From JACKLD01 sp049297695 (GTDB lineage Bacteria; Pseudomonadota; Alphaproteobacteria; UBA2136; UBA6156): a stretch of 10,004 nt of DNA. The DNA is taken from NCBI GenBank assembly GCA_049297695.1, contig JBAQUT010000081.1, positions 1-10,004 of the forward strand. The letters are read 5' to 3'. The notes beneath the pieces are model-generated. The model saw only the letters and a list, made by a program, of their open reading frames with translations, was not told the origin of the DNA and ran no database searches. The stretch's first letter is position 1, and each line of letters opens with the position of its first letter. Shown here piece after piece: positions 5,034 through 10,004 of this stretch. The position numbers were made by a program, and so were the translations under genes.

Positions 5034-5990
5034 TCACGCCTTCACAATATAATTCAACATCATCGCCGGAGGCATATTCTGGCTCCCCCCACTCCCATAG
5101 CTCGCCACGGTAATCCCGGTGGTCGCACTCACGGTGCTCACATTGCTGGCCAGCGCACCACTTCCGCTTCCCAACCCCTGTATCCCCGTTCCACTTCCAC
5201 CACCGCCGCTGGATGCATTCTCTCCATGCGTATGCCCAGGGTCTGTCACCGTATGGGTGTGGCCCTGCATGGCCTCGTTCCCGCCCACAGCGCCCAAGGT
5301 GCCACCAGCAATCCCACTTACCCCGCTGGTCACACGGCTCGCCGCACTACCCCCCATGGCGTCCACACCAAACACACTCCGCCCCCGCAGGTCAGGCAGG
5401 TTGAAGGTCGTGCTCCCGTCCCCACTCCCAAACACCGTCCCCACCGCCGTAAACAAATCCGCATACGTGGCACGGCTCACGGCACTCCCGTCGCACATCA
5501 TCCATCCGCTGGGCGCCACCGCTCCCGCAAAGGGCACCACAACACCGCTCGGCACGCCCACCACAGCCGCTGCCAAAACGCCCGAAACCAAACTCAACCC
5601 ACTCCCCACACTCACTTCCCCTACCAATCCGCTGCCGTCATACCCCATCAAACGGTTGGCCGTACCATTCTCCAATTTTGCCTTGGTCACACTGCCATCC
5701 GCCAAATCGCTGGCATCCACACCATCCCAACTTAAGGCGCTGCCATCGGTCGTCAAAAACTTACCAGCATGGCCACTTTGCCCTGGCACACTCCCGCTCA
5801 AACTGGCATTCAATAAATCCGTATCGAGTTGATTCACGGCATCCACCAAGTAGTTCAAGTCCCCATCCATTTTGGCGCTGCTAATGGCGCGCTTGGGCAC
5901 CGCCACGGCATCATCCTGATATTTCGCACGGTTCGCCAAACCGGCATCCCCCGCATACACGCCCGCAGGCCGTTGATATTTCCCCACCAT
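5034..5990 (-). CDS. Tail-collar domain protein: tail fibre or tail tip (318 aa)
   Basis: Residues 147-208 form a phage tail collar domain (VPSGVVVPFAG, then PSGWMMCDGSAVSRATYADL, then FNLPDLRGRSVFG). The N-terminal part (about 1-65) is the likely virion-attachment segment, followed by short repeats (70-145, with FLTTDGSALSW and GSVTKAKLENGTANRL). Behind the collar lie two HxH motifs in GHTHTVTDPGHTH (243-255), a Gly/Ser-rich stretch, and the terminal NMPPAMMLNYIVKA typical of collar proteins. It probably contacts the host surface. The second ATG (5988-5990) is preferred because AGGAGG lies eight bases before it; the ATG two codons earlier has too little spacing. The gene begins just after the nozzle stop, in the same frame. 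Confidence 0.85.
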   Translation of the reverse strand: MVGKYQRPAGVYAGDAGLANRAKYQDDAVAVPKRAISSAKMDGDLNYLVDAVNQLDTDLLNASLSGSVPGQSGHAGKFLTTDGSALSWDGVDASDLADGSVTKAKLENGTANRLMGYDGSGLVGEVSVGSGLSLVSGVLAAAVVGVPSGVVVPFAGAVAPSGWMMCDGSAVSRATYADLFTAVGTVFGSGDGSTTFNLPDLRGRSVFGVDAMGGSAASRVTSGVSGIAGGTLGAVGGNEAMQGHTHTVTDPGHTHGENASSGGGGSGTGIQGLGSGSGALASNVSTVSATTGITVASYGSGGSQNMPPAMMLNYIVKA

Positions 5991-6002
5991 GGTCATTCCC
6001 TC

Positions 6003-7751
6003 CTATCGTTCACTTACGCCGTAAATCTTCATGCCCAACACCGTCAGTGGCCCTAGGGTATTGGCACTTTCCAAGGCCAACGCCATTTCGTCCGCCACAA
6101 AGCGGTCACGCACCACGTCGGGCGCAGGGTTCACGTTGTCAAACAAACCGGCATCCCAGTCCGTCCTATCCCAATAATCGGGCTCGGTCTGGGCCGTAAT
6201 ATCCGCCACCCAGCCATCCCCATCATCCAAGTTCCTGTATCGCCTCACCCGTAACCCCATAGGCACACCCCGCGCACTCACCACTTCCACGTAACGGTTG
6301 GCCCACCACTTGCCGGGCTTGCCCAACCGCATCCACGGCGTCCACCACCGCGTCACAATGGGTTCCCCATCGTCGGCATAAACACTGGTATCATAGCGAT
6401 ACACCTGCCCGCCCTTGGCAAGGTAAACACTCCCGTCACTGGCCGCACACCGCGCCGTCGTGCCCGCAAACGCTCCGTCAAACACCACCCACCCACGGCC
6501 ACTGTTTCCTACTTGAAACACCACCGTCTTATCCCCCAAACATACCCCAAACCAATTCTGGGCCTCACACCGCACTACCCCTACCGCCTTGTAGGCTGCA
6601 GGGTCAGCTTCCAACACCCGCACCGCCGCCGCCAAGGTAGGGTCAATCTCACTCCCCACATCGCTCACATGCACCTGCTCGGTCTGCAAACTGCGAGAGA
6701 GCGTCCGCACCCCCGTCCGCGTCACAAATGCAAGGTCGTTGGGCAAAGCCACCATCAACCCACCATGAACACACCCCACCGGCATCGTCTTCTGCCAGCC
6801 AAAATCCCCGTCGGCACCGGGGGTACTTCCCGTCCATACCTGAACACTGTTCCGCAGCAAAAACACGGTCATGCCATCCACCACCGCCATGGCCATCACC
6901 TCATCCGCCCCCGCACTCTTATCAGCCAGGTTGATGCTCGGCACCACCCCCTCCGCATCCCGCCACGCATACGGGTTGTTTACCCCGTGGGTGTAATACA
7001 CACGGGTTCGATCCACATCCGTGCTCAACCCGCTTCCAAGGGGCCCTTTTCCAAACCCCCACACACGGTCATGGGCCACCGCAATTCCCGCTAAAATAGG
7101 AGGCTTGGCCGTGTACGCCACCGCACTCAACGTGGCATTCAAAACCCCCGAACCCAACACCACGCTGGTTACAGCCCCACTCTGGCTGCTGCTCGCCACC
7201 GTCCCCGTCACCACACCCGTCGCCAAGGTTGCCTTCACAACAGTCCCAACGGAGTAAAACGCCGCATCACTCAAAATGGTAAAGGTGGTCGGGTTCACAT
7301 ACGTCAAACTCCCACCCACGTCGGGTATCACCTCGCTCACATCGGCCAAGGTGCTGCCATCCCACACCTTCATGGGGTCATAGCCGTTCACCAACACAAG
7401 CCTGCCTGCAAACTCAACCCCTCGTACCACCCCCAAGGGGTTCAAACCATCCCCAATCTCTACCCACGCCGTGCCGTTCAGGCGGTACACCTTCCCCAAA
7501 CTCCCCACGGCAATCACCTGAACCCCAACCCCCACCTTCATAAAACTGAACAACCCGCACACCACCTGCCCCAGCGGCAACTGCTCCCCAACCTTCACAA
7601 CTCCATTGCGCTTGCTGCCCGCCCCGTCGGCGGTGGCGTACATGTTTACAATCTCCCGTCCAAATTCCAACCCCATGCTCACACTGCTCCGCGCCGTGCT
7701 CATCAACTGCTTGGGGAATTCCACAAACACACTCTGCCCATCCCTGCGCAT
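6003..7751 (-). CDS. Tail nozzle / stabilisation protein (P22 gp10-like, 582 aa)
   Basis: This large, beta-rich protein carries patterns of the podovirus nozzle family (P22 gp10 'packaged DNA stabilization'; T7 gp12 has the same role). They are VNMYATADGAGSKRNG near residues 35-50, HDRVWGFGKG (226-236), RVYYTHGVNNPYAW (250-263), RNSVQVWTGS (300-309), and a GCVHGGLMVAL...FVTRTGVRTL section after it. A Trp-rich stretch (RWWTPWMRLGKPGKWWANRY, about 468-487) precedes the C-terminal domain. Residues 80-420 are probably beta-propeller-like. The ATG at 7749-7751 is preferred over a TTG eight codons upstream, since AAGGGA lies just before the ATG. The neighbours (adaptor upstream, tail fibre downstream) fit the order head-adaptor-nozzle-fibre. 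Confidence 0.75.
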   Translation of the reverse strand: MRRDGQSVFVEFPKQLMSTARSSVSMGLEFGREIVNMYATADGAGSKRNGVVKVGEQLPLGQVVCGLFSFMKVGVGVQVIAVGSLGKVYRLNGTAWVEIGDGLNPLGVVRGVEFAGRLVLVNGYDPMKVWDGSTLADVSEVIPDVGGSLTYVNPTTFTILSDAAFYSVGTVVKATLATGVVTGTVASSSQSGAVTSVVLGSGVLNATLSAVAYTAKPPILAGIAVAHDRVWGFGKGPLGSGLSTDVDRTRVYYTHGVNNPYAWRDAEGVVPSINLADKSAGADEVMAMAVVDGMTVFLLRNSVQVWTGSTPGADGDFGWQKTMPVGCVHGGLMVALPNDLAFVTRTGVRTLSRSLQTEQVHVSDVGSEIDPTLAAAVRVLEADPAAYKAVGVVRCEAQNWFGVCLGDKTVVFQVGNSGRGWVVFDGAFAGTTARCAASDGSVYLAKGGQVYRYDTSVYADDGEPIVTRWWTPWMRLGKPGKWWANRYVEVVSARGVPMGLRVRRYRNLDDGDGWVADITAQTEPDYWDRTDWDAGLFDNVNPAPDVVRDRFVADEMALALESANTLGPLTVLGMKIYGVSER

Positions 7752-7915
7752 GCCATTTCCCTTTCTTAAATTCAAAAATCCCCAAGCCCAACCCTATGGG
7801 GCCACTCTCACCCCGTCGGAGTGTCGCATTCCTTCGCGCAAAGGGCGCAGTCCGCGTCCTACACGCGGGCCAGCATGGCACCCTTGCGCTTCTTGTAATG
7901 CTCCACCCAAAGCCC
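7752..7915. other. Gap between adaptor and nozzle genes
   Basis: This 164-base gap is longer than the other spaces between the tail genes. On the minus strand it opens with AGGGG, six bases and a GTG (7904-7906) starting a 15-codon frame that ends at the TAG at 7859-7861. The same frame is the in-frame continuation of the adaptor gene past its own TAG. I see no convincing terminator or longer gene. Confidence 0.4.
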
Positions 7916-8551
7916 CTACACCCAGTTAAATGCCTTCACCCGTACAGGTGCACTGCTCCCCAGCACACTCAACCGCACCTGCTCTTTGCCCGCCGCCCAC
8001 TGGCGGTTGTACACCATCAACTCGCTGGCACTCATAAACCCACGGTCAAACACACTGCTCCACACCAACGCCCCCCACACCAACACGGCATGTAGGCTCG
8101 GCGGAAGCAACACGCTGGCCTCGCTGCCCCCCTCCACCAAATCCACCACGCGGGGCACATACACCACACTCACGGTGCAAGCCTGGACGGGGTAAACTTG
8201 AATCATCCCCCCGCTCACACTGCACATCACAGGGCTCCCCCTCACACCTCCTACTTCCGCGTCCAACACTTCCACGGGCGATACCACCTTCAACACCCGC
8301 TTGCTCCCCCGCTCCACGGCCTGCACAATCTTCTGCACGGGGGAAGCTAAAACTCCAGCCCCATCCGCCCCCACAACCACATCTTCCCGCACCTGCAACG
8401 CGGCGGGGGCCAACGGGATCATCTCGTCCATCACCTCGTGGTACGCACTGTTCAACCACGCCAACACCTTGGCATTCACGTCCACATCGTTGCCAATGCC
8501 GTGCTGGCTCAACTCCACAACCCTATCCCGCAATGCCCGTACATCCATCAT
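7916..8551 (-). CDS. Probable head-tail adaptor protein (211 aa)
   Basis: The product starts with an amphipathic helical segment (MMDVRALRDRVVELSQHGI). It continues with DVNAKVLAWLNSAYHEVMDEMI (about 24-45), a pattern of phage adaptor or tail-tubular-A-like proteins, whose N-terminal helices dock on the portal. The middle is beta-rich and Val-rich (50-135), and the C-terminal half returns to helix (PPSLHAVLVWGALVWSSVFDRG, then YNRQWAAGKEQVRL). Such proteins (T7 gp11-like, P22 gp4-like in role) sit between portal and nozzle, and the position between capsid and nozzle genes agrees. The start may be either of two adjacent ATGs (8549-8551 or 8546-8548), with AGGGAG upstream. No specific family is recognised with certainty. 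Confidence 0.6.
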   Translation of the reverse strand: MMDVRALRDRVVELSQHGIGNDVDVNAKVLAWLNSAYHEVMDEMIPLAPAALQVREDVVVGADGAGVLASPVQKIVQAVERGSKRVLKVVSPVEVLDAEVGGVRGSPVMCSVSGGMIQVYPVQACTVSVVYVPRVVDLVEGGSEASVLLPPSLHAVLVWGALVWSSVFDRGFMSASELMVYNRQWAAGKEQVRLSVLGSSAPVRVKAFNWV

Positions 8552-8585
8552 CCCATCTCCCTTGTTAATATGATGTTTCAGCCAG

Positions 8586-8599
8586 AAGGAACATTCCTT
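8586..8599. promoter_or_regulatory. Small dyad upstream of the adaptor gene
   Basis: AAGGAA-CA-TTCCTT is a perfect 6+6 dyad in the leader of the adaptor gene, between the capsid terminator and the start codon. It could be an operator or chance. No clear promoter hexamers accompany it. Confidence 0.2.
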
Positions 8600-8622
8600 T
8601 CCCACCCGCCCAAACACCAAAC

Positions 8623-8645
8623 AAAAAAGGGGCCTAACGGCCCCC
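8623..8645 (-). terminator. Factor-independent terminator after the capsid gene
   Basis: Read on the minus strand, GGGGCC (8644-8639), the loop GTTA and GGCCCC (8634-8629) form a strong 6-bp GC stem followed by six T (8628-8623). It lies about 40 bases past the capsid stop codon. It would separate capsid transcription from the adaptor-nozzle genes or, if leaky, lower it. Confidence 0.85.
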
Positions 8646-8647
8646 TT

Positions 8648-8679
8648 CCTAGTATCCTAGCACCCTAGAATCCTAATAT
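8648..8679. repeat. Four imperfect 8-bp tandem repeats
   Basis: Consecutive units on the plus strand read CCTAGTAT, CCTAGCAC, CCTAGAAT and CCTAATAT, a period of 8 bases. They fill the space between the capsid stop (8686) and the terminator hairpin. Confidence 0.7.
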
Positions 8680-8685
8680 CCTTCC

Positions 8686-9717
8686 TTAGTCCGCCACCGC
8701 CGCCGTAAACACGTTCACCACACCATGGTCAATGTTGTTAAACACCAGCTTGCTAATGCCACGTATCTCATCAATGGCAAAACCATTCTCATGGCCGTAG
8801 TCATCCACGTCTTCCTTGTAGTTGGTGCGCTTGCCCCAGGCAATGGCAGCCGCTTGGGCGCCCGCCAACACGTTGTGGGCCACATCAATGCCACCGGCAC
8901 CCGCGTTATCAACCACAGGCATCTCGGTTTCAAAAATCATCACACCGTCCCACATGCCCTTGTAACGCTGGCCATGCACCAACACGCTCTCACCCAAAGT
9001 CGCGGGCAAATGCACGTTTACGTCCCTAAAGGCTTGGTCGGCCAACAGGTCACGAATGGCATAAGGGTGCGCAAACAGCACATACACCTCTTCCACCTTG
9101 TTGCCCTGCTTCACCATAAAGGGGCGAACCTTGTGGCTGCCTTCCAGCAACGCCTTGCGCTTCGCCTTGCTAATCACCTCGGTCGTCAGCTTGTCGTTGG
9201 TCGCATCCACGTTGGCCATGGCGGTCACGTGGGTGGCATTCCAGTTGGCATCGGTCGCACCGTACAAGTAACGCGTACGGTCACGGCCCACGCTGGTGTT
9301 GGTCAAGGCTGCAATCAAACCGGTTTTCATCTTGTCGCTGGCCCAGTCCACAAGCGCCTCACGGGCTTGGTTGCGCAGGTCAAACGCCACACGCTTTTCG
9401 GTCATCTCGCCCTTCAGCAACACGGCATGACGCAACGTGTCCACCACCATTTTCTGGTCGTAAAACACAAGGCCTTCCTCGTTGCCTTTCAAGGTGTCGT
9501 TGCCGGTCACACCCGCACCGCTCAGCTTGGCACGCAGTTGGATGGTAATGGCATCCCCCGCCTGCTTGGTTAGTTCTTCCTTCACCTGCACAATACTCTG
9601 GCTGTTCATCCCCATAAAATTGAAAAAGGGGTTCTGGCCCATATACTCACTAAACACTTCATTGCTCCACTGCTCGGCACTCACGCCATGCGTGGTCTCA
9701 ATCGTTGTCGCTGTCAT
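8686..9717 (-). CDS. Major capsid protein (N4-gp56 family)
   Basis: The 343-residue protein builds the phage head. The region GDAITIQLRAKLSGAGVTGN (54-73), continued by DTLKGNEEGLVFYDQ, is the signature of N4-gp56-family capsid proteins, which have the HK97-type fold. Other fitting parts are the early AEQWSNEVFSEYMGQNPFF (14-32), the helix EKRVAFDLRNQAREALVDWA, the segment FAHPYAIRDLLAD, and the late AIAWGKRTNYKEDVDDYGHE. The length is usual for the family. The start is the ATG at 9715-9717, with AAGGA eight bases upstream; an in-frame TTG two codons earlier is rejected. The gene is closed by its own terminator, fitting the high expression capsid genes need. Confidence 0.93.
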   Translation of the reverse strand: MTATTIETTHGVSAEQWSNEVFSEYMGQNPFFNFMGMNSQSIVQVKEELTKQAGDAITIQLRAKLSGAGVTGNDTLKGNEEGLVFYDQKMVVDTLRHAVLLKGEMTEKRVAFDLRNQAREALVDWASDKMKTGLIAALTNTSVGRDRTRYLYGATDANWNATHVTAMANVDATNDKLTTEVISKAKRKALLEGSHKVRPFMVKQGNKVEEVYVLFAHPYAIRDLLADQAFRDVNVHLPATLGESVLVHGQRYKGMWDGVMIFETEMPVVDNAGAGGIDVAHNVLAGAQAAAIAWGKRTNYKEDVDDYGHENGFAIDEIRGISKLVFNNIDHGVVNVFTAAVAD

Positions 9718-9741
9718 GTACAACTTCCTTCTTGCATGTTC

Positions 9742-9770
9742 ATCTTAAAAACCCACACCTTTCATCCCAA
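9742..9770 (-). promoter_or_regulatory. Candidate promoter for the capsid gene
   Basis: On the minus strand TTGGGA (9765-9770) and TAAGAT (9742-9747) are separated by 17 bases; each matches the sigma-70 consensus at four of six positions. Transcription would begin near 9735 with an 18-20 base leader carrying the AAGGA ribosome site. Found by eye. Confidence 0.35.
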
Positions 9771-9832
9771 TCCTGCCCCATCCCGCCGTAGCGGCCGTGC
9801 CAAATAGGAAATATCTAAAGTCATTCATAACC

Positions 9833-9893
9833 CGTCATTGCGAGCGCCCTGCCCTACGAAGCTTCAACGAAGTAGGGAGCACGACCTTGCAAT
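9833..9893. repeat. Dispersed palindromic repeat upstream of the capsid gene
   Basis: The element begins CGTCATTGCGAGCGC and folds on itself: outer arms ATTGC (9837-9841) and GCAAT (9889-9893), inner arms CCCTAC (9852-9857) and GTAGGG (9872-9877), and GAAGCTTC (9858-9865) in the loop. The GTCATNGCGAGCG start is shared with the repeat at 988-1023. No coding function is visible. Confidence 0.6.
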
Positions 9894-9911
9894 CATTATT
9901 ATACCCCCCAG

Positions 9912-9951
9912 GGGATGAACCCTGCGGCGCAGCGGTAGCAGGGTTCATCCC
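9912..9951. repeat. Perfect 14-bp inverted repeat
   Basis: GGGATGAACCCTGC (9912-9925) and GCAGGGTTCATCCC (9938-9951) are exact reverse complements around a 12-base spacer. No T-tract follows on either strand. With the repeat at 9833-9893 it makes up most of the non-coding right end (9718-10004), in which I find no gene. Confidence 0.75.
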
Positions 9952-10004
9952 ACAAATGGTACAAAATAAATTCATATCAAATGAATGCGATAGTTAGGGG
10001 GTTG

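Noticed and set aside
5119..5832. Plus-strand open frame, 237 codons, Pro/Leu-rich
   Set aside because: Antisense shadow of the tail-collar gene, with no ribosome site or family pattern.
7414..7881. Minus-strand open frame, 155 codons
   Set aside because: Mostly an alternative frame of the nozzle gene, with Trp/Gly/Cys-rich composition unlike the neighbours.
8725..9573. Long plus-strand open frame, 282 codons
   Set aside because: It lies wholly antisense to the capsid gene; the abnormal His/Val/Gly composition is a reverse-strand shadow.
9797..9997. Plus-strand open frame, 66 codons
   Set aside because: It is a translation of the dispersed repeat and the 14-bp inverted repeat; no ribosome site.

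Overview
The window looks like the right-hand (late) part of a podovirus-like prophage in an alphaproteobacterium, together with the host gene next to it. Two observations suggest the host. A PopZ/DUF2497-type polar organizing protein, a family known from Alphaproteobacteria, lies at the left end. Several dispersed GC-rich palindromic repeats of the kind scattered through chromosomes (cores such as GCCCGCGCAGGCGGGC and GTCATTGCGAGCG) sit between genes. The exact genus cannot be told. No integrase, terminase, portal, tRNA or att core is visible, so 'prophage' is an inference from phage genes abutting a host-type gene.

Almost everything is read on the minus strand, from right to left. About 290 bases of non-coding DNA at the right end carry a dispersed repeat, a strong hairpin and a candidate promoter. 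Next come an N4-gp56-family major capsid protein (9717-8686), a clear factor-independent terminator, a probable head-tail adaptor (8551-7916), a large P22 gp10-like tail nozzle protein (7751-6003), a tail-collar fibre or tip protein (5990-5034), a GNAT-like acetyltransferase (4852-4364), a probable internal virion/ejection protein (4252-3482) and a small coiled-coil protein (3326-2988).

Two genes on the opposite strand interrupt the phage set: an unrecognised 174-residue protein (2082-2606) and, four bases later, a 126-residue multi-spanning membrane protein (2611-2991). The membrane gene is far more AT-rich than its surroundings. This pair looks like a moron (accessory cargo). The lysis cassette follows on the minus strand: a small coiled-coil/membrane protein (1990-1817), a T7-lysozyme-type amidase (1810-1439) and a 3-TM-type holin (1442-1044) joined by an ATGA overlap. 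After about 180 bases with a candidate TTGACA promoter comes the popZ-like gene (867-142).

The most unusual structure is a family of roughly 120-145 bp elements (3-137, 4908-5028, 4280-4422, and a divergent copy at 3366-3433). Each folds as three consecutive hairpins, with compensating base changes between copies. All have the same orientation, and each sits at or just past the 3' end of a minus-strand gene. One copy has become the C-terminal coding sequence of the acetyltransferase.
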